The notes beneath the pieces are model-generated. The model did not search any database, was not told the DNA's origin, and saw only the letters and a program-made list of their open reading frames with translations. A program made the position numbers and the translations under genes. From Parasphingopyxis sp. CP4 (GTDB lineage: Bacteria; Pseudomonadota; Alphaproteobacteria; Sphingomonadales; Sphingomonadaceae), in the NCBI RefSeq assembly GCF_013378055.1, contig NZ_CP051130.1, forward strand, positions 1,860,001 through 1,924,000: a stretch of 64,000 nucleotides of DNA. Reading direction: 5' to 3'. Of the stretch, positions 1 through 8,350 are shown in pieces (the stretch's first letter is position 1; every line of letters starts with the position of its first letter).

Positions 1-1
1 G

Positions 2-802
2 GAAGAACGCCTTGGCGTGGTCCTGATCGAGCGACGCGCGCCGAATGCGGAACTAACGCCGATCGGACGCGAATTGGTCGAGCGGTCACGCAAGATTCTC
101 GTCGAGGTCCGCGAACTGCGCGCCCTCGCCACGCGCGCTGGTGAGCGGCTCGCCGGCACGCTGCGCTTTGGTGTCAGCCCGACCCTGGGACCCTATCTGA
201 TGCCATCAATTGTCGCGGCCCTGCATCAGCAGCAGCCGGACCTGCGCCTCTATATTCGCGAAGGCATTCCTGATGACCAGGCAATGGAGCTATCGCGCGG
301 CGCGATCGACATGCTGCTTGGCCCGCTCCCGATTGATGGGCCAGCGCTGAACGTCGAGCCGCTCTTCAGCGAGAAACTCTTCGTGGTGGCCGCGGCCGAC
401 CATCCCCTATCCGCAATGGACCGGGTGAAGCGGTCAGACATCAACGGCGAGACTGTCCTCAGCCTTGATCGGCGCCACAATTACCACCGCCATGTCGTCT
501 CTATCTGCGCCGACCTAAATCTTGAACTGCTCCGCGATTATGAGGGCACAAGTCTCGATAGCTTGCGCCAGATGACGGGCTCGGGCCTTGGCCTTTCGAT
601 CCTCCCGGAATTCTATATCCAGTCCGAGGTCGGCGGGAAGGCCGGTGTGAAGGTGCTGGACATTGAAGACTGGTCGGCCAGCCGCGCGATCGCCGCCAGC
701 TGGCGCGATGGTGCAGCCTATGCACCGGCCTATCGCGCGATCGCCGAGCATATCCAATCCGAGGCGCGCGCGTTGCTCGCCGAGGAATCGGTACTCGATT
801 GA
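2..802 (+). CDS. LysR-family regulator, OxyR-like (5' end outside window)
   Basis: Partial gene; the frame is open to the left edge, and the visible 266 residues begin inside the winged-helix DNA-binding domain (EERLGVVLIERR), followed by the LysR effector domain. Layout resembles OxyR, the peroxide-responsive activator: the segment TSLDSLRQMTGSGLGLSILP matches the OxyR stretch after its redox cysteines. At the place of the OxyR GHCLRD motif (first redox Cys) this protein reads RHNYHR, so the first cysteine is Asn (codon 479-481), while a Cys nine residues later (506-508) keeps the place of the second. It is therefore an OxyR-like LysR protein that probably does not sense peroxide by the classic disulfide. 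Effector and targets unknown. Confidence 0.85.
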   Translation, partial: EERLGVVLIERRAPNAELTPIGRELVERSRKILVEVRELRALATRAGERLAGTLRFGVSPTLGPYLMPSIVAALHQQQPDLRLYIREGIPDDQAMELSRGAIDMLLGPLPIDGPALNVEPLFSEKLFVVAAADHPLSAMDRVKRSDINGETVLSLDRRHNYHRHVVSICADLNLELLRDYEGTSLDSLRQMTGSGLGLSILPEFYIQSEVGGKAGVKVLDIEDWSASRAIAASWRDGAAYAPAYRAIAEHIQSEARALLAEESVLD

Positions 803-923
803 TCGCACCAGCCTATCGGCACGGTTATGCGCAATCTATGAACCACCACTGTCATCGCTCCAGGGGCGCTATTATCTCGTCTCTCTTGTCCCGACCCGGC
901 TTCACCATGCAGGAACCCCGCAT

Positions 924-1904
924 TTGTTTCTGATCTTTCTCGGCATAGTTGGTGGCCTTGCGCTTCTTGTTCTCGGCGGGGAAACGCTTGTCCGCGGCGC
1001 CGTCGCATTGGCGGAACGAGCGGGTGTCGCGCCGCTATTGGTCGGTATTGTCGTGCTGGGCTTCGGCACGTCCATGCCCGAACTTGTCACCAGCATCGAA
1101 GCATCGCTCGCTGGCGCTCCCGGGATTGCCTGGGGCAATATCGTCGGTTCAAATATCGCCAATACGCTGCTGATCCTTGGCACGGCTGCCCTCCTGACGC
1201 CGTTTGCGGTCACCGGTCGGGCCGTATCGCGGGATACAGGTGTGGCGCTGGGCGCGGCAGCGCTGCTCGTCATGCTCGCCTATCTCGATCTCGTCGGCAT
1301 CCTGACGGGCTTGTTGCTCCTGGCGCTGCTCGCCACCTATATCGTCATGGCCTATCTCCACGAGCGCGGAAGCGCGGAGGATCATGGCGCCGCTTATGAC
1401 CGGACGGTTGCCTATGAGACGGCCGACCCGCGTCTCCATGGTGTATTCAATGGATGGGGCCAGCCCCTCCTGTTCACGATAGTGGGCCTTGCAGCAATCG
1501 TCATGGGTGGTCGCCTCCTCGTGCTTGGCGCAATCGACCTTGCCCGCATTGCCGGGCTCAGCGAGGGCGTAATCGGGCTGACCATCGTTGCCATTGGGAC
1601 ATCATTGCCCGAGCTGGTGACATCCGTAATCGCTGCCATACGGCGCGAGGGCGAGATCGCCTTTGGCAATGTGATCGGATCCAATATCTACAATATTCTG
1701 GGTATTGGCGGGGTTACGGCCATTGCGGCCAATGGCGGCATGCCAGCGGAGTTCGTCACGCAGGACCTGCCCTTGCTGCTGGGCCTGGCAATGGCCCTGA
1801 TGCTCATGCTCTGGTTCAGCCGCCATCTTGGTCGCGTCATGGGTGGCCTGATGGTAATTGCCTATTTCGGCTATATCGGATCGCTGTTAATCGCCAATCT
1901 ATGA
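924..1904 (+). CDS. Sodium/calcium antiporter, CaCA family (YrbG-like)
   Basis: Inner-membrane cation/Ca2+ exchanger of about 326 residues. Two inverted repeats each carry the ion-binding alpha motif: GTSMPELVTSIEASLAG with GNIVGSNIANT in the first half, and GTSLPELVTSVIAAI with GNVIGSNIYNI in the second. The hydrophobic profile is that of a roughly ten-helix protein. I chose the TTG at 924 because AGGA lies 9 nt upstream and the protein then begins directly with the first helix. A longer open frame reaches back to 663 but would overlap the LysR gene and add non-homologous residues. No partner gene is adjacent. Confidence 0.85.
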   Translation: MFLIFLGIVGGLALLVLGGETLVRGAVALAERAGVAPLLVGIVVLGFGTSMPELVTSIEASLAGAPGIAWGNIVGSNIANTLLILGTAALLTPFAVTGRAVSRDTGVALGAAALLVMLAYLDLVGILTGLLLLALLATYIVMAYLHERGSAEDHGAAYDRTVAYETADPRLHGVFNGWGQPLLFTIVGLAAIVMGGRLLVLGAIDLARIAGLSEGVIGLTIVAIGTSLPELVTSVIAAIRREGEIAFGNVIGSNIYNILGIGGVTAIAANGGMPAEFVTQDLPLLLGLAMALMLMLWFSRHLGRVMGGLMVIAYFGYIGSLLIANL

Positions 1905-1928
1905 CCATGATTGATCGACTTCAGCGCT

Positions 1929-3509
1929 TCAATCTGCGGTTTCCGGACTGGCAGCGCCATCAAGTTCGAGCGTTTCGATGATCCAGCGTGCGGCCTCTGC
2001 GGGGCTCGCCTTATCGTCATCACGGTCGACCATGTAATTGGCCTCGCGCATGGTTTCGACATCAATGGCTTCGATCAGCGGTTCGAGCACGGCAATGAAG
2101 CGCGCATCGTCGACGCGATCCGGCGCGACCAGCAACACCGCATCATAATTGGGCACCGCACCGCGCGGATCAGCAAGCACGAAAAGGTTGCTTGCCGCGA
2201 TCCGGCCATCGGATGAGAAAGCGGTAATCACATCCGCCCGGCCGCTTTCCACGGCGCGATACATAAATGTCGGCTGATAGGATTGGGTGCCGCCAAAGGC
2301 GAAGCCGTATGCATCGCGGATAGTCGCCCATTCGGGGCGGTTCAGAAACTCAACATCGGTGCCCATGGTAAAGTCCGGCGCAACCCGGGCGAGATCGTCC
2401 ATCGTTTCAAGCGCATGGCGCTGCGCGGTTTCCTGCGTAACGGCGAAGGCATAGGTATTTTCAAAACCCATCCGGCCGAGCACCATCGCATCGCGGGTAT
2501 CGGACACCCATTGGCTGAGCTCGGCGAGCATCTCATCACGCGGCGGATTATCTTCGCGCTCCATCATATTGGTCCAAAGCGTCCCGGTATAATCGACATA
2601 GACATCGACATCGCCGCTCGCGAGCGCCTCAAAAGCCACCGCTGAGCCGAGCCCTTCCCGATAGCGGACCGAGTAACCGGCCTCGGACAGGCGGTTCCCA
2701 ATCAGCCGGGCGAGAATATATTGTTCGCTAAAGCCCTTGGCCCCGATCGTGATGGTATCAGCCCGCGATCCGCCCATGGTGAGCGGTGCGAGGGCAAGGC
2801 CAACGCCGGCCGCCAATGCAATCAGTCCGCCGCGTATCCGCCATTTACTGCGCTGGGCAATCCCGGCCTCAATCAAGCCGAGCAGCGCATCTGCGGTGAG
2901 CGCGAGCGCCGCCGCCGCCAGGCAACCGACCAGCACCAGCGTCCAATTCTGGGTCTGGAGACCGGCAAAGATCATATCGCCCAGGCTCGATTGGCCGACC
3001 GTGGTTGAGAGCGTTGCCGCACCGACCGTCCATACGGTCGCCGTCCGGATGCCAGCCATCACAACTGGTGCGGCGAGCGGCGCTTCAACGAGGCGCAATT
3101 TCTGACGCGGTGTCATCCCGACACCATCGGCCGCCTCGATGATCGCCGGATCGATCCCAACTATCCCGGTTACCGCGTTGCGCAGGATCGGCAGCACCGC
3201 ATAGAGCCCAAGCGCCAGCAAAGCGGGCAGGAAGCCCAATGCGGGAAGCACGACACCAATTGGGGCGAACAGTGAGTTGAGCGCCAGTAGCAACGGATAG
3301 AAGAGCGCAAGCAGAGCCAGCCCCGGGATCGTCTGAACAAGACTTGCGCCGCCCAAAGCGATGCGCCGCAGTCGATCATTACGCGATGCGCCGACGGCAA
3401 GTGGAAGTGCGACCGCAAGGCCAAGGAGCAAAGCCGACGCCGATAACAACACATGGTCGGCCAAGAGCGCGGGCACTTGCGACAAGGCTTCGGAGAGGCG
3501 CGGATTCAT
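1929..3509 (-). CDS. Osmoprotectant ABC importer, fused permease and substrate-binding protein (OpuF-type)
   Basis: 526 residues combining two parts that are usually separate. Residues about 1-215 are an OpuCB/ProW-like permease with about six helices and an EAA loop (EAADGVGMTPRQKLRL). After a linking helix, residues from about 252 form an OpuCC/ProX-like glycine-betaine/choline binding domain beginning ITIGAKGFSEQYILARLIG. Its ATPase is encoded immediately upstream (ATGA overlap at 3506-3509). This matches the two-component architecture described for OpuF-type importers. The substrate is probably a quaternary ammonium osmolyte, which the sequence alone does not prove. The permease would sit in the inner membrane with the binding domain on the periplasmic face. 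Confidence 0.88.
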   Translation of the reverse strand: MNPRLSEALSQVPALLADHVLLSASALLLGLAVALPLAVGASRNDRLRRIALGGASLVQTIPGLALLALFYPLLLALNSLFAPIGVVLPALGFLPALLALGLYAVLPILRNAVTGIVGIDPAIIEAADGVGMTPRQKLRLVEAPLAAPVVMAGIRTATVWTVGAATLSTTVGQSSLGDMIFAGLQTQNWTLVLVGCLAAAALALTADALLGLIEAGIAQRSKWRIRGGLIALAAGVGLALAPLTMGGSRADTITIGAKGFSEQYILARLIGNRLSEAGYSVRYREGLGSAVAFEALASGDVDVYVDYTGTLWTNMMEREDNPPRDEMLAELSQWVSDTRDAMVLGRMGFENTYAFAVTQETAQRHALETMDDLARVAPDFTMGTDVEFLNRPEWATIRDAYGFAFGGTQSYQPTFMYRAVESGRADVITAFSSDGRIAASNLFVLADPRGAVPNYDAVLLVAPDRVDDARFIAVLEPLIEAIDVETMREANYMVDRDDDKASPAEAARWIIETLELDGAASPETAD

Positions 3510-4282
3510 CTACGCACCTCCAACTGCCGAAGCTTCGCCATCTGGCCTTTCGGAACCGCGATCAGCGCGCTTGCTTCCTCACCGCCCTCACCTGCCAGCA
3601 AGGCTTCTGGCGTGCCATCGGCCACCACGCGCCCTTCGCTCATCACCAATATGCGATCGGCGACCAGCAGCGCTTCTGCCATGTCATGCGTCACCATGAT
3701 GGTGGTGAGGCCAAGCCGGTCATGCAGATCGCGATAAGCGTTGCCGAGCTGGTCCCGGGTCACCGGATCGAGCGCGCCAAAGGGTTCGTCCATCAGCATC
3801 AGACCCGGCTCGCCGGCCAATGCCCGCGCGACCCCGACCCGCTGCTGCTGTCCGCCCGATAGCTCGCTGGGCAAGCGATCGGAAACCTCCGACGGCAATC
3901 CGACAAGATCGAGCAATTCGGGCACCTGATCGACGCTATTGGCCTCGCTAAGCCGCGGAATGATCATGATATTTTCCGCGATGCTCATATGCGGAAACAG
4001 ACCAATATTCTGAAAGACATAGCCAATATGACGGCGCAGATCGGCGGGCGACTTCTCGTCAATGGCCTCATCGCCGACCATGACCGTGCCAGTGCTCGGA
4101 TCGACCAGCCGGTTGATCATCTTGAGCAGGGTCGATTTGCCTGAGCCGGATTCGCCGACCAATGCGACAAACGAACCGCCTTCAACCTCCAGATCAAGCG
4201 TGGCGACGGCAAAACTTGCCTCGTCGTCGAAACTCTTGGCTAAGCCGTTAAAGCGAACTGCGGGGCCGTTCTTCCTGTCCAT
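3506..4282 (-). CDS. Osmoprotectant ABC importer, ATP-binding protein (OpuCA/ProV-like)
   Basis: 258-residue ABC ATPase that would power the fused permease/binding protein it overlaps by 4 bp. Walker A is GESGSGKST, the signature is LSGGQQQRVGVARAL, Walker B is LMLMDEPFGALD and the switch histidine is in MVTHDM. The length ends shortly after the nucleotide-binding domain, so there is no C-terminal CBS pair of the kind ProV and OpuCA use to sense ionic strength. Any osmotic control would have to act otherwise. The family assignment follows from the partner protein; ATPases of this class are alike across importers. Confidence 0.88.
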   Translation of the reverse strand: MDRKNGPAVRFNGLAKSFDDEASFAVATLDLEVEGGSFVALVGESGSGKSTLLKMINRLVDPSTGTVMVGDEAIDEKSPADLRRHIGYVFQNIGLFPHMSIAENIMIIPRLSEANSVDQVPELLDLVGLPSEVSDRLPSELSGGQQQRVGVARALAGEPGLMLMDEPFGALDPVTRDQLGNAYRDLHDRLGLTTIMVTHDMAEALLVADRILVMSEGRVVADGTPEALLAGEGGEEASALIAVPKGQMAKLRQLEVRR

Positions 4283-4317
4283 CGCGCGCGACCATCGCGG
4301 CGCGTGGCGAGACGGTC

Positions 4318-4338
4318 AAGGCCAGTGTCACCGGCCTT
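4318..4338 (-). terminator. Hairpin just after the serine-hydrolase-like gene
   Basis: A 9-bp stem (AAGGCC plus three further pairs, one a G-T) with a 3-nt loop lies directly after the stop codon at 4341. There is no clear T-tract on the minus strand, so it may be a weak or Rho-assisted terminator, or an mRNA 3'-end hairpin, before the ABC operon. Confidence 0.3.
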
Positions 4339-4340
4339 CG

Positions 4341-5396
4341 TCAATTGTCTCGCAGCAGAGTAACAAGTGGCCGCACAATCTGCATGATCGAGCCCGGTTC
4401 ACCGCTACGGCTCAGCATCACATAAGCCTGGTCGCTAAATTCTTCGTCGGAGAAGCTGAACAGCTCAAACCCGCGATCCGATCCGTCGAGCCCCGCGCGC
4501 GGACTGAGAAACAGCTCGGTATTGCGCGGTTCGAGCACACCGCTCTGCGTAACATGCACATAGAAGCGGCGCAGGTCGCCAAGGGTCGAGAACATCCCCC
4601 CACTGCCCATGACGAGCCAGGAGGTCGGCCCCCAATTGGGCGGGATATTGGGCAGGCCGTGCTGGGCCCCGCCGCCGGCGGCAAAGTCGGTCATGGCTAG
4701 ATCGCGTGTTTCGCCATAGCTGCCCGTCCGCGCCATCCCGGCCGGATCGAAGAAATTTTCGCGCAGGAATGCGCCATAGCTCTGGCCACTGACCCGCTCG
4801 ACAATGGCGGCCAGCATGCCAAAGGCCCAATGCGAATGCGCCTCGCCTTCGCCGGGCGCGAACAACATGGGTATCTCAAGCGTCCGCCGTTCAAACTCTT
4901 CACGATCGATCCAGGCGAGATCGGCATCCCAGTCGCTCTCATTGGCCGGAAAGTCCGGCAATCCCGATTGGCCGTTGAGCATATGGCGGATCGTCATGCC
5001 GGATCGATCGTCGGGAACATTTTCGAGATAATCGCCGAGCCTATCCTCCTGGCTGAGCAGACCGCGCTGCTCGAGCAGATAGATTGCCGCAATCGTGAAA
5101 TCGATCGGGCGGGAACCGATACCGAATGCCGTATCAAGGGTGATGGGAGTTTCGGGATCGCTATGCGCAAGCCCATAGGCCTTTTCGACCAAAGTCTCGC
5201 CATCGATCGCAATGAAAACGACTCCTGCATAGCCATTTTCCGCCATCACGGCATCGATCTGGCTTTCCAGCGTATCGACGGCGAGCGTGATGGGCGGCGG
5301 CTCGTCGGTTGCTTCACTCTGGGCCATAACGGCCGACGGCAGCATCAGGAGCGGGATCAACAGGGCCCGACTGAGCCAGGCATGAGGGCGGCGCAT
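4341..5396 (-). CDS. Exported beta-lactamase-fold (serine hydrolase-like) protein, active-site motifs lost
   Basis: 351 residues with an N-terminal signal peptide ending near MAQ (residue 26). The fold is the class C beta-lactamase/PBP4-like family: MTIRHMLNGQSGLPDF matches the family's ITIRHLLTHTSGLPDY. The catalytic motifs are altered. The family SxxK reads S95-R-P-I98, losing the lysine, and the YxN reads H187-S-H189, losing the tyrosine. It is probably a catalytically dead or re-purposed periplasmic protein that may bind rather than cleave. The gene stands alone, divergent from an SDR gene, with a palindrome just upstream of its ribosome-binding site. The intact paralogue-like protein at 18421-19494 provides an internal contrast. 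Confidence 0.82.
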   Translation of the reverse strand: MRRPHAWLSRALLIPLLMLPSAVMAQSEATDEPPPITLAVDTLESQIDAVMAENGYAGVVFIAIDGETLVEKAYGLAHSDPETPITLDTAFGIGSRPIDFTIAAIYLLEQRGLLSQEDRLGDYLENVPDDRSGMTIRHMLNGQSGLPDFPANESDWDADLAWIDREEFERRTLEIPMLFAPGEGEAHSHWAFGMLAAIVERVSGQSYGAFLRENFFDPAGMARTGSYGETRDLAMTDFAAGGGAQHGLPNIPPNWGPTSWLVMGSGGMFSTLGDLRRFYVHVTQSGVLEPRNTELFLSPRAGLDGSDRGFELFSFSDEEFSDQAYVMLSRSGEPGSIMQIVRPLVTLLRDN

Positions 5397-5410
5397 ATGC
5401 AGTCCTTTGG

Positions 5411-5436
5411 ATCATTATGACAATGGTCGTAATGAT
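5411..5436. promoter_or_regulatory. Candidate operator palindrome
   Basis: Inverted repeat with 11-bp arms, ATCATTATGAC and GTCGTAATGAT, separated by 4 bp, with one mismatch. It lies 15 bp upstream of the start of the minus-strand serine-hydrolase-like gene and in the divergent region shared with the SDR gene. Size and symmetry resemble operators of dimeric TetR-type repressors. No regulator gene is adjacent. Confidence 0.45.
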
Positions 5437-5561
5437 AATCTGCTGACGCCGCGCAGCAAGAGGCGATTATCGTCGTTGGTCGAACGATATTGCCATTCCC
5501 GTTTGCGTTTGAATCAGTCTATGACAGGCCAAACAGAAAAAATCGGAGCAGGGATAGCCTT

Positions 5562-6356
5562 ATGTCAGACAAAACCATCTTCATTACCGGGGCAGCGTCC
5601 GGAATCGGTCGCGCTGTGGCGCGCTATTTCGGTGAGCGCGGATATTTTGTCGGGCTGGCAGATATCAACGATGCCGGGATGGAAGAAACCGCCTCGACGA
5701 TGGACCAGGGTCGCTTCTCGATCCATCATCTCGATGTGACGAACCGCGCAGAATGGAAGGCCGCGATCGCCGCCTTTGGCGAGCGGACAGGCGGGCGGAT
5801 GGATGTCTTGTTCAACAATGCCGGTATCGGTGTTGGCGGGCCGCTCCAGGAAATGAGCGACGAAGATATCGACCGGACGATCGCGATCAACTTTACCGGG
5901 GTTATCGATGGCACCCGCGCGGCATTCGATATGCTGCGCGATACCCCTGACAGCTGCATCCTCAACACCAGCTCGGCCGCCGGTATATACGGCGCCGCTG
6001 GCCTGGTTGTGTATAGCGGCACCAAGTTCGCTGTCCGCGCGCTGACCGAGGGGCTGGATATCGAATTTGCACCCTATGGCATCCGCTCGCGCTCGCTCAT
6101 GCCGAGCTTTATCGAAACGCCGATCCTCGATGGCCCACTCACTGGTGGAAATTCTTCGGTCCGCGAGATGATCGCGGAATCGGGCATGGAGATCACGCCG
6201 GTCGAAGAAGTGGCCGTCGCCGCCTGGCATGCCGTGCATGAGGAGAAGATCCACACCACGGTGGGCAAGACCGCCAAGCGGCTGGCCTTTGCGGCTCGCT
6301 GGACACCGAACCGGCTCCGCAAGAGCCTCGGCATGGCGCGCACGATCGAAGATTAG
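5562..6356 (+). CDS. Short-chain dehydrogenase/reductase
   Basis: 264-residue classical SDR. The cofactor motif is TGAASGIGRAVA at residues 9-20, NNAG is at 85-88, the catalytic serine is in the NTSSAAGIYG region (S137 or S138), and the active site is Y151-S-G-T-K155. Asp34 after the second strand (GLADIND) suggests NAD(H) preference. I start at 5562 because GGAG lies about 15 nt upstream and the motif then sits at the usual distance from the N-terminus; an in-frame upstream start at 5490 adds unrelated residues. The substrate cannot be predicted. It is divergent from the serine-hydrolase-like gene across the palindrome at 5411-5436. Confidence 0.9.
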   Translation: MSDKTIFITGAASGIGRAVARYFGERGYFVGLADINDAGMEETASTMDQGRFSIHHLDVTNRAEWKAAIAAFGERTGGRMDVLFNNAGIGVGGPLQEMSDEDIDRTIAINFTGVIDGTRAAFDMLRDTPDSCILNTSSAAGIYGAAGLVVYSGTKFAVRALTEGLDIEFAPYGIRSRSLMPSFIETPILDGPLTGGNSSVREMIAESGMEITPVEEVAVAAWHAVHEEKIHTTVGKTAKRLAFAARWTPNRLRKSLGMARTIED

Positions 6357-6368
6357 GGTGAAAGGCGG

Positions 6369-6659
6369 CTAGCCCGCAAAACCGTCCATTGCTGTGGCCA
6401 TGGCTATGTCCTTTTCGGACAGGCCATCGGCATCATGGGTGGTGAGCGTGACATCGACCTTATTGTAAACATTGAACCATTCAGGATGGTGATCCATCTG
6501 CTCGGCGAGCAGGGCCGCGCGCGTCATAAAGGCATAGGCTTCGCTGAAATTGGCAAATTCGAACCGCCGGGAAATTGCATCCCGCTTTGGATCATGTTCC
6601 CAACCCGCGAGGCCCACCAGGGCGGTCTCGCGCTCGCTATCGCTCAATCGTGCGACCAT
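6369..6659 (-). CDS. phhB: 4a-hydroxytetrahydrobiopterin (pterin-4a-carbinolamine) dehydratase
   Basis: 96 residues, the full usual length. The family core is visible as [20 protein letters not shown] with the conserved HHPEW, followed by [10 protein letters not shown]. The enzyme dehydrates the 4a-carbinolamine made by pterin-dependent hydroxylases; in bacteria without such a hydroxylase it may serve molybdopterin or folate metabolism. No phenylalanine hydroxylase is in the window. It is convergent with the SDR gene and divergent from the zincin-like gene. Confidence 0.93.
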   Translation of the reverse strand: MVARLSDSERETALVGLAGWEHDPKRDAISRRFEFANFSEAYAFMTRAALLAEQMDHHPEWFNVYNKVDVTLTTHDADGLSEKDIAMATAMDGFAG

Positions 6660-6714
6660 GCTTATCGTCCTTCCGATCTTCCCATGCAGGCTTCAGCGCC
6701 TTATCTGCCTCAAT

Positions 6715-7125
6715 ATGCGGTTCGACGAAAGCTTTATGGCCACCCCGCCCAGCGCCGATGCGATGGAAGCAATGGCGCGTCAATCCCTCGAGGGGCTGCC
6801 GCTCGCCTTTCGCGAGAAGATGGGCAATGTCGTGCTGCGGGTTGAGGAATATGCCGATCCAGACTCGCTCAAGGCTGTCGGCCTGACGCATCCGATGCAA
6901 CTATCCGGCCTGTATTCGGGCCGACCGATCGGCGACAAAAGCGTATCGGATTTCGGGACTTTGCCCGATGTCATCCATCTCTATCGCCAGCCGATCCTGG
7001 CCGAAGCCGCACAGCGCGGCATTAGCATCCAACGCCTCGTCCATCATGTGCTGATCCATGAAGTGGGCCATCATTTCGGCCTCAGCGATGCGGACATGCA
7101 TGCTTTAGAGGATGAACCAAGTTGA
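6715..7125 (+). CDS. Metallopeptidase-family (zincin-like) protein
   Basis: About 136 residues. Near the C-terminus is the zinc site HEVGHHFGLSDADM, an HExxH followed by a third ligand Asp, typical of the small minigluzincin-like family (PF06262) found next to various genes in alphaproteobacteria. The core LRVEEYADPDSLKAVG and IHLYRQPIL also fit. The start is taken at the ATG 6715; an in-frame ATG at 6736 is equally possible, and neither has a strong ribosome site. Its stop overlaps the TTG start of ccmA (TTGA, 7122-7125), so it is translationally coupled to cytochrome c maturation genes. The substrate is unknown; many members have no demonstrated proteolysis. Confidence 0.82.
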   Translation: MRFDESFMATPPSADAMEAMARQSLEGLPLAFREKMGNVVLRVEEYADPDSLKAVGLTHPMQLSGLYSGRPIGDKSVSDFGTLPDVIHLYRQPILAEAAQRGISIQRLVHHVLIHEVGHHFGLSDADMHALEDEPS

Positions 7126-7706
7126 GCGCTGCGCTCACCCTTACCGGATTGAGCTGTATCCGCGGAGACCGCGTCCTGTTCACCGGGCTCGATCTTTCGC
7201 TTGAACCCGGCGGTGCAGCACTTGTCACCGGCCCCAATGGCGCGGGCAAGACCAGCCTGTTGCGCCTGATCGCCGGGCTACTCAGTGCGCATTCTGGCGA
7301 AGTGTCGATGTCCGGGTCCATGGCCTTTCTTGCCGAACAAAGCGCCCTTGATCGCGAATTGCCGCTCAAACAGGCGCTTGGCTATTGGGCGCAGCTCGAT
7401 CGGCGCGAACCGGCTGAGATCGATGCGGCATTGGACGCAATGGCGCTCGAATTGATCGCTGATGTGCCGGTTCGCATGCTGTCGACCGGCCAACTCAAGC
7501 GCGCTGCACTGGCTCGCATCATCTTGAGCGGCGCGGATATCTGGTTGCTCGACGAACCGGTTAACGGTCTCGACACAGACTCCCGCGCACGGCTGGAATC
7601 AGCGATTGCCAATCATCGCGCTCGCGGCGGGATTGCCCTGGTCGCGACCCATCAACCAGTCGACCTGCCCGACGCCGTACCGGTGACGATTGGAGAGGCG
7701 GCATGA
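7122..7706 (+). CDS. ccmA: Heme exporter ATP-binding protein CcmA
   Basis: 194 residues, an ABC ATPase of the cytochrome c maturation system I (CcmABCD), which releases heme from CcmE. Walker A is TGPNGAGKTSLLRL, the signature is the CcmA-like LSTGQLKRAALARI, and Walker B is IWLLDEPVNGLD. It begins with TTG inside the preceding gene's stop and overlaps ccmB by 4 bp. The ccmC, ccmD, ccmE and ccmF genes do not follow, so the rest of the pathway must be elsewhere. Confidence 0.93.
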   Translation: MSAALTLTGLSCIRGDRVLFTGLDLSLEPGGAALVTGPNGAGKTSLLRLIAGLLSAHSGEVSMSGSMAFLAEQSALDRELPLKQALGYWAQLDRREPAEIDAALDAMALELIADVPVRMLSTGQLKRAALARIILSGADIWLLDEPVNGLDTDSRARLESAIANHRARGGIALVATHQPVDLPDAVPVTIGEAA

Positions 7707-8350
7707 GCGCCGTCTTCACCATCATGCGCCGCGATCTCGCGCGCAGTTTTGCAGGCGGCGGCTGGCTGCTGCCATTAGTCTTCTTCCTGCTTGTCGCCAC
7801 CCTCTTCCCGTTCGCGATCGGGCCGGACCCGACAATCCTCGGCCGGATTGGCGGCGGCGTGCTCTGGACCGCCGCTCTGCTGGCCGCTCTGTTGCCGATC
7901 GATCGGCTGATTGCGCCAGACCGGGACGCCGGTGTGCTCGATCAATATGCGGTGCGCGGGATTAGCGAGGAACTGGTCGCGATCGGCAAGATCGTCGCCC
8001 ATTGGATCAGCTTCGGGCCACCACTGATGATCGCCGCACTCCCTGCGTCTGCGCTGCTGGCGATGGATGCCGAAACGCTGTGGCAGGTTGAACTTGGCCT
8101 CGCGATTGGCAGCCTTGGGTTTGCCGCGCTCGCGGTGACGGTCAGTGCATTAGTCGCCGGACTCCCGTCCGGTGGTGCGCTCGCGGGACTATTGATGCTG
8201 CCACTGGCCGTCCCGATCCTGATCTTCGGAGCGGGTGCATTGGATGAATTTCAGCAAGGTGCATTCCCATTGCTCGGTGCGTCGGCATTGATATTGCTCG
8301 CAGCAGCGCCCTTTGCGACCGGCGCAGCGATCCGCGCGATGCGGGATTAG
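7703..8350 (+). CDS. ccmB: Heme exporter permease CcmB
   Basis: 215-residue inner-membrane protein with about six hydrophobic segments and the CcmB N-terminus (IMRRDLARSFAGGGWLLPL). The middle motif DRDAGVLDQYAVRGISEEL matches the family. It pairs with CcmA in the heme-handling ABC complex needed for c-type cytochromes, consistent with the aa3 cytochrome c oxidase operon that follows on the other strand. Its 3' end overlaps the convergent small secreted-protein gene by 4 bp. Confidence 0.92.
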   Translation: MSAVFTIMRRDLARSFAGGGWLLPLVFFLLVATLFPFAIGPDPTILGRIGGGVLWTAALLAALLPIDRLIAPDRDAGVLDQYAVRGISEELVAIGKIVAHWISFGPPLMIAALPASALLAMDAETLWQVELGLAIGSLGFAALAVTVSALVAGLPSGGALAGLLMLPLAVPILIFGAGALDEFQQGAFPLLGASALILLAAAPFATGAAIRAMRD

